From NCBI RefSeq assembly GCF_014062345.1, contig NZ_JACGLS010000001.1, forward strand, positions 930,001 through 994,000: a stretch of DNA of 64,000 nucleotides, read 5' to 3'. The notes under the pieces are model-generated. The model was not told the DNA's origin and did not search any database. It was given only the letters and a program-made list of their open reading frames with translations. Shown piece after piece: positions 44,183 through 52,619 of the stretch. The stretch is from Tenacibaculum pelagium. GTDB lineage: Bacteria; Bacteroidota; Bacteroidia; Flavobacteriales; Flavobacteriaceae. Position 1 is the stretch's first letter, and each line of letters begins with the position of its first letter. Position numbers and translations under genes: made by a program.

Positions 44183-44245
44183 ATGATGTTACAAAACGTA
44201 TGGCAAGGTTTCTATTTTTACTTTTACTTTTTTAGTAAGAGATGA
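44183..44245 (+). CDS. Phe/Tyr-rich leader peptide of the aromatic operon attenuator
   Basis: A 20-residue frame ATG ATG ... TGA encoding Met-Met-Leu-Gln-Asn-Val-Trp-Gln-Gly and then F-Y-F-Y-F-Y-F-F-S-K-R (codons 10-17 are eight aromatic residues in a row, 44210-44233). It is too short for usual gene calling. Its stop codon overlaps the 5' arm of the antiterminator. This is the classical form of an attenuator leader peptide sensing charged tRNA-Phe and tRNA-Tyr, with one Trp codon in addition. The downstream genes (pheA, tyrA) make the sensed amino acids. Confidence 0.9.
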   Translation: MMLQNVWQGFYFYFYFFSKR

Positions 44246-44297
44246 GACTTTGTATCGTATTGTTAAACAACAAATAATACAAACTAATCAAAGTCTC
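44244..44297 (+). promoter_or_regulatory. Antiterminator of the aromatic operon
   Basis: GAGACTTTG (44244-44252) pairs perfectly with CAAAGTCTC (44289-44297); an inner GTATT/AATAC stem (44257-44261 with 44276-44280) strengthens it. It uses the left arm of the terminator, so the two structures exclude each other. A ribosome stalled on the aromatic codons leaves the left arm free; one at the stop codon covers it. Confidence 0.85.
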
Positions 44298-44320
44298 GAA
44301 TTTATCGAGGCTTTTTTTTT
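44290..44320 (+). terminator. Attenuator terminator upstream of pheA
   Basis: AGTCTCGA (44292-44299) pairs with TCGAGGCT (44305-44312), extended by two A-T pairs, with one G-T wobble and a 5-base loop. Nine T follow, and the pheA ATG is only 8 bases beyond. Confidence 0.92.
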
Positions 44321-44328
44321 GATTCAAA

Positions 44329-45153
44329 ATGAAAAGAATAGCCATTCAAGGAATACAAGGAAGTAATCATCATATAGTTGCCCAAAATTATTATGGGGAC
44401 AATATTGCTTTAGACGAATGTTTGTCTTTTGACACCTTGGTAGATAGTTTACTCAATCAAAAAAGCGAACAAGCAATTATGGCTATTGAAAACACAATCG
44501 CTGGTTCGATAATTCCTAATTATGCATTAATAGACAAAAATAACCTTCACATATCTGGCGAATACTACCTACCCATTCATCATCATTTAATGGTTTTACC
44601 AAACCAAAAAACTGAAGATATTAAAGAGGTGTGTTCACACCCTATGGCACTTTTACAATGTAAAGAGTTTTTTAAACAGCATAAGCACATTAAACTTATC
44701 GAAGATGTAGATACTTCTGCTGTAGCAAAACGTATTTCAGAAAAAAAACTAAAAGGAGTTGCAGCAATAGCTCCTAAAATAGCTGCAGAAATTTTTAATC
44801 TTGAAGTTATTGAAGATGAAATACAAACAATTAAAAACAACGCTACAAGATTTGTAATTCTACAAACTTCTAAACCGCATAATGGAAAAAGTGAAATAAA
44901 CAAAGCTTCTTTAAAGTTTGAATTAGATCATAAAAGAGGAAGTTTAGCTACTATTTTAAATGTAATGAGCGATTGTAAATTAAATCTAACTAAAATTCAA
45001 TCATTACCAAAAATTGAAACCCCATGGAAATACGCCTTTTTTGTTGATGTCACTTTCAATACTTATGAAGATTACGACAAAGCAAAATCTATTATTAAAA
45101 TTATGGCTGAAGACTTTAAAGTTTTAGGCGAATATAAAAACGGAAGAATATGA
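44329..45153 (+). CDS. pheA: Prephenate dehydratase
   Basis: A 274-residue enzyme converting prephenate to phenylpyruvate in phenylalanine synthesis. It has the IQGIQGSNHHIVAQNYYG start, the MAIENTIAGSIIPNY motif near residue 51, the NNATRFVIL segment near residue 175 that is the diagnostic dehydratase motif (TRF), and a C-terminal ACT domain that likely binds Phe (LATILNVMSDCKLNLTKIQS). No chorismate mutase domain is attached. It is the first gene of the attenuated operon and overlaps the aminotransferase by 4 bases. Confidence 0.95.
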   Translation: MKRIAIQGIQGSNHHIVAQNYYGDNIALDECLSFDTLVDSLLNQKSEQAIMAIENTIAGSIIPNYALIDKNNLHISGEYYLPIHHHLMVLPNQKTEDIKEVCSHPMALLQCKEFFKQHKHIKLIEDVDTSAVAKRISEKKLKGVAAIAPKIAAEIFNLEVIEDEIQTIKNNATRFVILQTSKPHNGKSEINKASLKFELDHKRGSLATILNVMSDCKLNLTKIQSLPKIETPWKYAFFVDVTFNTYEDYDKAKSIIKIMAEDFKVLGEYKNGRI

Positions 45154-46292
45154 TACAATTTGCAAACCGTTTAAACAGTGTACAAGAATACTACTTTTCT
45201 AAAAAATTGAGAGAAGTACGTCAATTAGCTACTGAAGGAAAACCTATTATTAATATTGGAATTGGAAGTCCCGATTTACAACCTCCAAGTTCAGTAATTG
45301 AGGCAATAAAAAACAGTTTATTTGAAGATGGAGCTCATAAATACCAAAGCTACCAAGGACTTACTGAATTTAGAAAAGCAGTAAGTAGTTTTTATCAAAG
45401 AAATTATGATGTAGCGCTAAACTCAGAAAACGAAGTACTTCCTCTAATGGGAAGTAAAGAAGGAATTATGCATATTTCTCTAGCTTTTTTAAATAAAGGA
45501 GATCAAGTCTTAATTCCTAACCCTGGATACCCTACGTATAGTTCTGTAACCAATTTAATTGGAGCTACCCCAATTTTTTATGAGTTAGATTCAAATACAA
45601 ATTGGCAACCTAATTTTAGTGAATTAGAAAAACTAGACACCTCTAAAATTAAACTAATGTGGGTAAATTACCCGCATATGCCAACAGGTGCCAAAGCAAC
45701 TAATGATACTTTTGAAAAATTAATTGCATTTGGAAAAAAACATAATATTGTAATTGTAAATGACAATCCATATAGTTTTATTTTAAATGATAATCTTCAG
45801 AGTATTTTAAAAGTTAACGGAGCAAAGGATATTGCACTTGAACTAAATTCATTAAGTAAATCGTTTAACATGTCGGGTTGGAGGGTTGGAATGCTTTTAG
45901 GCAAACAAGAATTTTTAACTGAAGTTTTAAAAGTAAAAACTCAAATGGACTCTGGAATGTTTTACGGAATTCAAAAAGGAGCGATTGAAGCTTTACAGTT
46001 ATCTAACGATTGGTTTAAGCAATTAAATTCGGTTTACACTGAAAGAAGAGAACTTGTATGGGCTTTAGCTGACAAGCTAAAATGTACGTACCATAAAGAC
46101 AATTCCGGAATGTTTGTATGGGCAAAACTACCTTCAAACATTACATCAGAAAAAATGATTGATGATTTATTGTACAACAAAAACATCTTTGTTGCGCCAG
46201 GTACAGTTTTTGGCTCGAAAGGAGAAGGGTACATTCGATTTTCGTTATGTGTTCCAAAAGAAAAAATTAAAGAAGCAATCAACAGAATATAA
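45150..46292 (+). CDS. PLP-dependent aminotransferase (aromatic pathway)
   Basis: A 380-residue class I/II aminotransferase (fold type I). Family motifs are PDLQPPSSV, the NPGYPTY segment, NDNPYSF with the cofactor-binding residues and the PLP lysine in SLSKSFNMSGWRVG near residue 238. Its place between pheA and tyrA, with an ATGA overlap at each boundary or nearly so, points to the last step of Phe and Tyr synthesis from the keto acids. A role in the related LL-diaminopimelate or aspartate type cannot be excluded from sequence alone. Confidence 0.88.
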   Translation: MIQFANRLNSVQEYYFSKKLREVRQLATEGKPIINIGIGSPDLQPPSSVIEAIKNSLFEDGAHKYQSYQGLTEFRKAVSSFYQRNYDVALNSENEVLPLMGSKEGIMHISLAFLNKGDQVLIPNPGYPTYSSVTNLIGATPIFYELDSNTNWQPNFSELEKLDTSKIKLMWVNYPHMPTGAKATNDTFEKLIAFGKKHNIVIVNDNPYSFILNDNLQSILKVNGAKDIALELNSLSKSFNMSGWRVGMLLGKQEFLTEVLKVKTQMDSGMFYGIQKGAIEALQLSNDWFKQLNSVYTERRELVWALADKLKCTYHKDNSGMFVWAKLPSNITSEKMIDDLLYNKNIFVAPGTVFGSKGEGYIRFSLCVPKEKIKEAINRI

Positions 46293-46293
46293 C

Positions 46294-47157
46294 ATGAATG
46301 TATTTATCATAGGACTCGGTTTAATTGGAGGTAGCTTATCTCTAGACATTCAACAAGAATTTAAAGAAGCTACCATTTATGGAATAGATACTAATGAAGA
46401 GCATATAGAAAAAGCTTTAGAACTAGGAATCATTCATGAGCAAGCAGTAATATCTGAGATGAAAAATGCGGATATAGTTATTATTTCTATACCTGTTGAT
46501 GTTTCTTTAGACATCATCTATCAAACATTAAATACTGTGTCAGATAATTGTTTGGTAATAGATGTGGGCTCGACTAAAGAACAAATATGTAAAGCCTTGG
46601 AAAACCACCCTAAGAGAAGAAATTTCTTAGCTACGCATCCTATTGCAGGAACTGAGTTTTCAGGACCAAATGCAGCTCTAAAAAACTTATTTATTGGTAA
46701 AACAAATATTATTTGTGAAGTAGAAAAAACAGCTTTTAAGCTACAAGAAATAGCCTTAGATATTTTTTCAAAACTAGGAATGCGTATTCGTTATATGGAT
46801 GCAAAATCTCATGATAAACACATTGCTTATGTATCGCATCTATCACATATAAGTTCTTTTATGTTAGGAAAAACAGTTATCGAGAAAGAAAAAAATGAGC
46901 GCGATATTTTCGACATGGCAGGTAGTGGTTTTGCCTCAACAGTACGTTTAGCAAAAAGCTCACCAGCCATGTGGACACCAATCTTTGAACAAAACAAAGG
47001 AAATGTAATTGAAACTTTAAATGAGTACATTCAAAACCTACAACAATTTAAAACTTTAATAGAACAAAATAATTTTTCAGAAATTTACTCTGAAATGGAA
47101 AACACAAATCATATAAAACAAATTTTAAACGGAATTCAAGAAGTTAGCCTTCAATAA
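46294..47157 (+). CDS. tyrA: Prephenate dehydrogenase
   Basis: A 287-residue NAD-dependent enzyme giving 4-hydroxyphenylpyruvate for tyrosine. The Rossmann motif GLGLIGGSL is at residues 7-15, VDVGSTK near residue 90 and HPIAGTEFSGP near residue 113. The ATG at 46294, two bases after the aminotransferase stop, is chosen because the longer frame from 46159 runs through that upstream gene. No fused chorismate mutase is present. It is followed 12 bases later by the DAHP synthase gene. Confidence 0.94.
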   Translation: MNVFIIGLGLIGGSLSLDIQQEFKEATIYGIDTNEEHIEKALELGIIHEQAVISEMKNADIVIISIPVDVSLDIIYQTLNTVSDNCLVIDVGSTKEQICKALENHPKRRNFLATHPIAGTEFSGPNAALKNLFIGKTNIICEVEKTAFKLQEIALDIFSKLGMRIRYMDAKSHDKHIAYVSHLSHISSFMLGKTVIEKEKNERDIFDMAGSGFASTVRLAKSSPAMWTPIFEQNKGNVIETLNEYIQNLQQFKTLIEQNNFSEIYSEMENTNHIKQILNGIQEVSLQ

Positions 47158-47169
47158 TTAAAACATAAA

Positions 47170-48252
47170 ATGGAAAATACAAAAGAGTTAAAAACATGGT
47201 TAAATGATTTCGGTTTAAATCATCCATTAGTTATAGCAGGACCTTGTAGTGCAGAAACAGAAGAGCAGGTATTAAAAATTGCACATGAATTAAAAGATAC
47301 TGATGCTACAGTTTTACGCGCAGGAATTTGGAAACCAAGAACTAGACCTGGTAATTTTGAAGGTGTTGGTGCACTAGGTTTAAAATGGTTGCAAAAAGCA
47401 AAAAAAGAAACCGGAATGTTAACTGCAACAGAAGTTGCGAATAAAGATCATGTAAAACTAGCATTAGAACATGATATAGACATCTTATGGATTGGAGCTA
47501 GAACAACGGTAAGCCCATTTATTGTTCAAGAAATCGCTGATGCCTTAGAAGGAACTGATAAAATTGTATTAGTTAAAAACCCTGTAAACCCAGATTTACC
47601 TTTATGGCTAGGCGCTATCGAGCGTTTATATACTGCGAACATTAAAAAACTTGGAGTAATTCATCGTGGGTTCTCAACCTACGAAAAAACTAGATACCGC
47701 AACAATCCTGAATGGCAAATTCCTATTGAATTACAAAACCGTTTTCCAGATTTACCATTAATTTGTGACCCTTCTCATATTGCTGGTCGTCGTGATATTA
47801 TTTTTGACATTTGTCAAACAGCTTTAGATTTAAATTTTGATGGATTAATGGTAGAAACTCATTATGACCCAGACAATGCTTGGAGTGATGCAAAACAGCA
47901 AATTACACCTTCATCTCTTGTTCAAATGATGGTAGATTTAAAGGTAAGAAAAGCTACAGATACTGAAGCAGATTATAGAAATGCATTAAACACACTTCGT
48001 ACGCAAATTGATGTTGTTGATCATCAGTTAATTGAAATGTTAGGTAAGCGAATGAAAATAGCAGATTCAATCGGTGAACTGAAAAAAGAGAAGAATGTTG
48101 CCATACTTCAAACAAAAAGGTGGAATGAAATTTTAGGTAAAATGATTCTTGAAGGAGAAGGGAGAGGTTTAAGTGAAGAATTTATTTTAAAAATATTTAA
48201 AGCTATCCATCAAGAAAGTATCAATCATCAAGAAAAAATAATTAACAACTAA
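47170..48252 (+). CDS. Bifunctional DAHP synthase / chorismate mutase
   Basis: A 360-residue fusion. The N-terminal 3-deoxy-7-phosphoheptulonate synthase (class I beta, KDO8P-like) shows AGPCSAETEEQ near residue 23, GANRTTVSPF replaced here by GARTTVSPF, and a DPSHIAGRRD metal segment. The C-terminal 90 residues (from about residue 270) are an AroQ chorismate mutase (LRTQIDVVDHQLIEMLGKRM). It runs the first step of the shikimate pathway and the branch to prephenate, so the operon covers both ends of Phe/Tyr synthesis. A hairpin terminator follows. Confidence 0.93.
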   Translation: MENTKELKTWLNDFGLNHPLVIAGPCSAETEEQVLKIAHELKDTDATVLRAGIWKPRTRPGNFEGVGALGLKWLQKAKKETGMLTATEVANKDHVKLALEHDIDILWIGARTTVSPFIVQEIADALEGTDKIVLVKNPVNPDLPLWLGAIERLYTANIKKLGVIHRGFSTYEKTRYRNNPEWQIPIELQNRFPDLPLICDPSHIAGRRDIIFDICQTALDLNFDGLMVETHYDPDNAWSDAKQQITPSSLVQMMVDLKVRKATDTEADYRNALNTLRTQIDVVDHQLIEMLGKRMKIADSIGELKKEKNVAILQTKRWNEILGKMILEGEGRGLSEEFILKIFKAIHQESINHQEKIINN

Positions 48253-48255
48253 ACA

Positions 48256-48283
48256 ATTCCCGCTTTTTGCGGGAATCTTTTTT
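48256..48283 (+). terminator. Terminator of the aromatic operon
   Basis: ATTCCCGC (48256-48263) with GCGGGAAT (48269-48276), T loop, then T-rich tail. Confidence 0.88.
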
Positions 48284-48300
48284 ATTCTCATCTTTGTTCT

Positions 48301-49254
48301 ATGATAGGAATCGTTTACAAATCAACTGGAAGCTGGTATTTAGTTAAATCTGAAGACACTTCATACAAATGCCGAATCAAAGGAAAGTTCCGTTTAAAAG
48401 GAATTAAAAGTACAAATCCGATTGCAGTTGGCGATAAAGTTGATTTTGATCTTGAAACAAAGAACAACGAAGAAACTGGAGTTATCACTAATATTTATGA
48501 ACGAGATAATTTTATTGTTCGTAAATCTGTAAACCTATCAAAGCAAACACACGTTATTGCTTCGAATATAGATCAAGTTTTTTTACTAATCACTATAAAC
48601 AACCCTCCTACTTTTACCACTTTTATCGATCGTTTTTTAGTAACTGCAGAAGCTTACTCTGTAAAAACAATTTTAGTTTTTAACAAAATAGATTCTTACG
48701 AAATTGAGCAACGCGCTGAGATTTTATATTTAAAAGATATTTATGAAGCAATCGGTTATCAATGCATTGAAGTTTCTGCAACTCAAAATAAAAATGTAGA
48801 TAAAATTAAAGAATTGATGCTGGGTAAATCATCAATGTTTGTTGGACATTCTGGTGTTGGAAAAACAACTTTAGTTAATGCAATAGAACCTTCTTTAAAT
48901 TTAAAAACTAAAGAAATTTCTGAGCAATACAAACAAGGAAAGCACACTACAACCTTTGCCGAAATGTTTGATTTAAGTTTTAATGCTAGAATTATTGATA
49001 CTCCAGGAATTAAAGGATTTGGTGTTGTTGATATGGATAAAGATGAATTAGGAGACTACTTCCCAGAATTTTTTGCCTTAAAACAAAACTGTAAGTTTAA
49101 TAATTGTATTCACGTAAACGAACCTAAGTGCGCAGTAAAAGATGCACTAGAAAACGATGAGATTTCATGGTCTCGCTATAAAAGTTATTTACAGATTTTA
49201 GAAGGTGAAGAAGAGCACTACAGAACCGATGTTTGGGAAAAAGACAAAGAATAA
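48301..49254 (+). CDS. rsgA: Ribosome small subunit-dependent GTPase A
   Basis: A 317-residue circularly permuted GTPase aiding 30S subunit maturation. In permuted order it shows FNKID (G4) before GHSGVGKTTL (G1, near residue 181) and DTPGI (G3), an N-terminal OB fold (CRIKGKFRLKG), and a C-terminal zinc knuckle (CKFNNCIH and EPKC). Length is standard. It starts a run of co-directional genes: dtd begins on the base after its stop. Confidence 0.95.
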   Translation: MIGIVYKSTGSWYLVKSEDTSYKCRIKGKFRLKGIKSTNPIAVGDKVDFDLETKNNEETGVITNIYERDNFIVRKSVNLSKQTHVIASNIDQVFLLITINNPPTFTTFIDRFLVTAEAYSVKTILVFNKIDSYEIEQRAEILYLKDIYEAIGYQCIEVSATQNKNVDKIKELMLGKSSMFVGHSGVGKTTLVNAIEPSLNLKTKEISEQYKQGKHTTTFAEMFDLSFNARIIDTPGIKGFGVVDMDKDELGDYFPEFFALKQNCKFNNCIHVNEPKCAVKDALENDEISWSRYKSYLQILEGEEEHYRTDVWEKDKE

Positions 49255-49707
49255 ATGAAAGCAGTAATTCAAAGGGTTACAAAAGCTAGCGTAACTATTG
49301 AAGGCGATAAAGTTGCCAATATTAAAAGTGGATTATTAATTTTACTAGGAGTAATTGATGATGACACACAGGAGGATATTAACTGGTTATCTAAAAAAAT
49401 CGTTAACCTTCGCATTTTTAATGATGAGAACAATGTAATGAACAAATCATTAATCGATATTAGTGGCGATGCTATCATTGTAAGTCAATTCACCTTGCAT
49501 GCATCAACTAAAAAAGGAAATCGTCCTAGCTACATAAAAGCAGCAAAACCAAATATTGCGATTCCACTTTATGAGCTATTCTTAAAACATTTTGAGACTG
49601 ATTTAGGCAAAAAAGTTCAAACTGGTGAGTTTGGTGCTGAAATGAAAGTAGAATTACTTAATGATGGACCTGTTACCATTATTATCGACACCAAGGATAA
49701 AATCTAG
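49255..49707 (+). CDS. dtd: D-aminoacyl-tRNA deacylase
   Basis: A 150-residue proofreading enzyme that hydrolyses D-amino acids from mischarged tRNA. The family motifs are the N-terminal MKAVIQRVTKASV, the SQFTL(H) segment near residue 80, GNRPSY near residue 92 and the C-terminal NDGPVTI. It directly abuts the stop of rsgA and precedes the TatD gene by 9 bases, so it belongs to one transcript. Confidence 0.94.
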   Translation: MKAVIQRVTKASVTIEGDKVANIKSGLLILLGVIDDDTQEDINWLSKKIVNLRIFNDENNVMNKSLIDISGDAIIVSQFTLHASTKKGNRPSYIKAAKPNIAIPLYELFLKHFETDLGKKVQTGEFGAEMKVELLNDGPVTIIIDTKDKI

Positions 49708-49716
49708 GTTTTAGTA

Positions 49717-50361
49717 ATGAAATTTATTGATATTCATACACACAATTTATCTAATCAAAATGATATTTTTGAAATCGAAAACTGTTTTCCTAATACCACA
49801 GAGTTTAAAAATTCATTTTCTATAGGAATTCACCCGTGGTATATTAGTAAAGAAAAAATAGAAGAAGAATTATCTTTTATTGATAAACAATTACAACTAG
49901 ATAATTGTTTTTCTCTAGGAGAATGTGGTTTAGATAAGCTAACTGAAGTAGACTTTGAATTACAAATAGATGTATTCAAAAAACAAGTTACACTCTCTGA
50001 AAAACATAAAAAACCTTTAATAATTCATTGTGTAAAATCATTTCAAGAAATTATACAATTAAAAAAAGAGCTAAAACCAAAACAACCATGGATTATTCAC
50101 GGGTTTAATAAAAACACACAAGTTGCTTTATCATTAATCAACAATGGAATATTTTTATCCTTCGGAAAATCATTACTTCTTTCTGAAAAAACACAAGATA
50201 CTTTTTCTAAAATTCCATTAGATAAAATCTTTTTTGAAACAGATGATAATGAAATAAACATTAAAGATGTTTATCAAAAAGCAGCTATGATAAAAGATTT
50301 AAAAACAGAAAAACTAAAAGAAATTATACATCAAAATTTTAATAGCATATTTATAAAATGA
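49717..50361 (+). CDS. TatD-family metal-dependent hydrolase
   Basis: A 214-residue TIM-barrel hydrolase, shorter than TatD/YcfH (about 260 residues). It shows the N-terminal IDIHTHN metal motif (HxH), the SLGECGLDK segment with the conserved Glu near residue 69, PLIIHCVKSF and the late FETDD near residue 168. Members are 3'-5' nucleases. The shortened form is common in Bacteroidota. Its stop overlaps the start of tcdA by four bases (ATGA), giving likely coupling. Confidence 0.82.
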   Translation: MKFIDIHTHNLSNQNDIFEIENCFPNTTEFKNSFSIGIHPWYISKEKIEEELSFIDKQLQLDNCFSLGECGLDKLTEVDFELQIDVFKKQVTLSEKHKKPLIIHCVKSFQEIIQLKKELKPKQPWIIHGFNKNTQVALSLINNGIFLSFGKSLLLSEKTQDTFSKIPLDKIFFETDDNEINIKDVYQKAAMIKDLKTEKLKEIIHQNFNSIFIK

Positions 50362-51071
50362 GTTGGTTAGAAAGAACAGAATTACTGGTTCAAAAAGAAG
50401 GAATTGAAAAACTAAAAAAAGCAAATATTTTAATTGTTGGCTTAGGTGGAGTTGGATCATTTGCTGCTGAGTTTATTGCAAGAGCTGGAGTAGGAAAAAT
50501 GACTATTGTAGATGGTGATGCTTTTGATGAAACAAATAAAAACAGACAATTACCTGCACTTGACAGCACCGTTGGAGAATCGAAAACCAAGGTTATTGCC
50601 GAACGAATCAAAGACATTAATCCTGAAATTGAATTAACAGTTTTAGAAGAATTTCTTTCTCCCGAAAGAGCCTTTGGAATTGTAGATAAAAAATACGATT
50701 ATGTTTTAGACTGTATTGACAGCATTACACCTAAAATAAATCTGATCGTTGCAGCTAAGCGAAAAAAAGTAAAACTAATAAGCTCAATGGGGGCTGGAGG
50801 AAAATTAGATGCTAGTAAAGTTGTAGTTAAAGACATTAGCAAGACTAAAAACTGCAAAATGGCTCGTGCTCTAAAAAAGAGATTAAAAGACAGAAAAGTT
50901 AATAAAGGTATTGCTGCTGTATATTCAGAAGAAGTACAAATTCCGAATAGTCTAAAACTAACTGACGGTACAAATTTTAAAAAATCATACTACGGAACCA
51001 TTAGTTATATGCCAGCTGCGTTTGGTTTACAAGCCAGCTCTTATGTAATTAATAAAATCTTAACACAATAA
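50358..51071 (+). CDS. tcdA: tRNA threonylcarbamoyladenosine dehydratase
   Basis: A 237-residue E1-like enzyme (CsdL/TcdA) that cyclises t6A37 in tRNA to ct6A using ATP. The nucleotide-binding motif GLGGVGSFAAEFIARAG is near residue 27, then DGD, NKNRQLPAL and the DCIDSITPK segment. The catalytic-type cysteine region and the C-terminal GTISYMPAAFGL also fit. It is the last gene of the rsgA-dtd-tatD-tcdA group. Confidence 0.92.
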   Translation: MSWLERTELLVQKEGIEKLKKANILIVGLGGVGSFAAEFIARAGVGKMTIVDGDAFDETNKNRQLPALDSTVGESKTKVIAERIKDINPEIELTVLEEFLSPERAFGIVDKKYDYVLDCIDSITPKINLIVAAKRKKVKLISSMGAGGKLDASKVVVKDISKTKNCKMARALKKRLKDRKVNKGIAAVYSEEVQIPNSLKLTDGTNFKKSYYGTISYMPAAFGLQASSYVINKILTQ

Positions 51072-51098
51072 TAATTTCCGTGGGAACTATTTTTTATT

Positions 51099-51106
51099 TA
51101 CATTTG
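51099..51106 (+). promoter_or_regulatory. -7 promoter box for the YceI-like gene
   Basis: TACATTTG, an exact TAnnTTTG match, 35 bases before the ATG. Confidence 0.55.
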
Positions 51107-51140
51107 TTCTAAATAATTCAATTATTAAAAATCAATCATA

Positions 51141-51785
51141 ATGAAAAAATCAATTTTAGCAATTGCATTTGTTGCTTTAGCTGCTGTTTCTTGTAAAACA
51201 GAAAAAAACAAAGTAACTGCAAACGAAGAAGTAAAAGACATTAAAAAAGTAGAAAACGTAATAAATTCATACAAAGCAAATGTTGCTGAATCTACTGTTA
51301 CTTGGAAAGGAAGCAAGCCAACTGGTTCTCATAACGGAGTTGTTAGTTTAACGAGTGGTTTATTAGATATCGAAAATGGAGCTCTTAAATCTGGAGAGTT
51401 TACAATTGATATGACTTCAATTTCAAATACTGATATGGAAGCTGGTAAAGGAAAAGAAGATTTAGAAAAGCACTTAAAAGCTGGAGACTTTTTTGATGTA
51501 GCTAAATTCCCTACTGCAAAGTTTGAAGTTGCTAGTTCTGAAATGAAAGACGGGAAATTACAAGTTACAGGTAACTTAACTTTAAGAGGAACTACAAAAA
51601 GTATTACTATACCAGCTACAATTTCTGAAAATGATGGTACTGCTACTTTTAAAAGTGATGTTTTTAGTATTGACAGAACTGATTTTGGAGTTACTTACAA
51701 GTCTAAGAAAATTGACGCTGCTTTAAAAGACAAATTCATTAACGATTTAATGGAGATTTCTTTTGACATTAAAGCTCAAAAATAA
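51141..51785 (+). CDS. YceI-family lipoprotein
   Basis: A 214-residue lipoprotein (signal ending AAVSCKTE, Cys near residue 19) with a YceI lipocalin-like domain. Visible family elements are ESTVTWKGSKPTGSHNG near residue 50, LKAGDFFDVAKFPTAKF near residue 113, a VTGNLTLRGTTKSI strand and the C-terminal FSIDRTDFGV...IDAALKD. Such proteins bind isoprenoid-type ligands or respond to stress; the ligand is unknown. It has its own promoter and terminator. Confidence 0.9.
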   Translation: MKKSILAIAFVALAAVSCKTEKNKVTANEEVKDIKKVENVINSYKANVAESTVTWKGSKPTGSHNGVVSLTSGLLDIENGALKSGEFTIDMTSISNTDMEAGKGKEDLEKHLKAGDFFDVAKFPTAKFEVASSEMKDGKLQVTGNLTLRGTTKSITIPATISENDGTATFKSDVFSIDRTDFGVTYKSKKIDAALKDKFINDLMEISFDIKAQK

Positions 51786-51800
51786 TTTTAGCTTATAAAT

Positions 51801-51833
51801 AAAAAAAGGGTTGACAATGTCAACCCTTTTTTT
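51801..51833. terminator. Bidirectional terminator between the YceI-like gene and lipB
   Basis: Perfect inverted repeat with GGGTTGAC arms, flanked by A and T runs, loop AAT. Confidence 0.9.
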
Positions 51834-52536
51834 ATTCTACTATAAATTCTTCAACTTGAAACAATTCTTTAAAATGTTTTAGAATTTTTTGCTTCACCTC
51901 AGCTTCTGAAACTTTTTTTCCAAGCTCAACCTCCATAGAAGTAACAGCCTTTCCTCTAATTCCACAAGGGATAATATTATCAAAATAACCCAAATTAACA
52001 TTGACATTTAATGCAAATCCGTGCATAGTTACCCAACGGCTTGCTCGAATACCCATAGCACATATCTTTCTAGCAAAAGGGGTTTCAACGTCTAACCAAA
52101 CCCCGGTTTCCCCTTCACTTCTATCTCCTTTTAATCCATATTCTGCAATTGTTAAAATAATCGCCTCTTCTAATAAACGTAAATACTTATGTATATCAGT
52201 GAAAAAATTTTCTAAATCTATAATTGGATAACCAACAATTTGTCCAGGTCCATGATAGGTAATATCCCCTCCTCTATTTATCTTATAAAAAGTAGCTTCT
52301 TTTTCTTTTAATTGCTCTTCATTCAATAATAAATTACTTATATCTCCTGATTTGCCTAAAGTATATACATGCGGGTGTTCAACAAACAAAAAGTGATTTG
52401 GTGTTACAATTTCAGTATCTTCATTTCTCTTCTCTCTTTTTAAAGAAACAATACCATCTAAAATTTCAGTTTGAAAATCCCAAGTCTCCTTGTAATCTTT
52501 AGAACCTAAATCTCTGATTATAATATTTTTATTCAT
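51832..52536 (-). CDS. lipB: Octanoyltransferase LipB
   Basis: A 234-residue enzyme transferring octanoate from acyl-carrier protein to lipoyl domains. It has GGDITYHGPGQIVGYPI near residue 80, the KICAMGIRASRWVTMHGFALNV segment with catalytic Lys, and CGIRGKAVTS with the active cysteine. The ATG at 52536 (MNKNIIIRDLG) is chosen. A longer frame from 52563 starts at or before the expected transcription start set by the TACCTTTG box at 52561-52568. It converges on the YceI-like gene through a shared hairpin. Confidence 0.94.
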   Translation of the reverse strand: MNKNIIIRDLGSKDYKETWDFQTEILDGIVSLKREKRNEDTEIVTPNHFLFVEHPHVYTLGKSGDISNLLLNEEQLKEKEATFYKINRGGDITYHGPGQIVGYPIIDLENFFTDIHKYLRLLEEAIILTIAEYGLKGDRSEGETGVWLDVETPFARKICAMGIRASRWVTMHGFALNVNVNLGYFDNIIPCGIRGKAVTSMEVELGKKVSEAEVKQKILKHFKELFQVEEFIVE

Positions 52537-52560
52537 ATTTTCGCTAAATATTTCATCCCC

Positions 52561-52568
52561 CAAAGGTA
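52561..52568 (-). promoter_or_regulatory. -7 promoter box for lipB
   Basis: Minus strand TACCTTTG, matching TAnnTTTG, 24 bases before the lipB ATG at 52536. It argues against the upstream start at 52563. Confidence 0.5.
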
Positions 52569-52619
52569 GGGAAAATTAACCTTAAAGTGTTATAATTTAT
52601 ATAACTACCCAAGACAATT

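Noticed and set aside
45661..45673. The palindrome GGGTAAATTACCC, resembling the cys-operon operator in reverse.
   Set aside because: It lies inside the aminotransferase coding sequence at conserved codons and has a different arm order, so chance is likely.
52537..52563. An upstream ATG extending lipB by nine residues.
   Set aside because: A promoter box at 52561-52568 would start transcription after this ATG, and the normal N-terminus begins at 52536.
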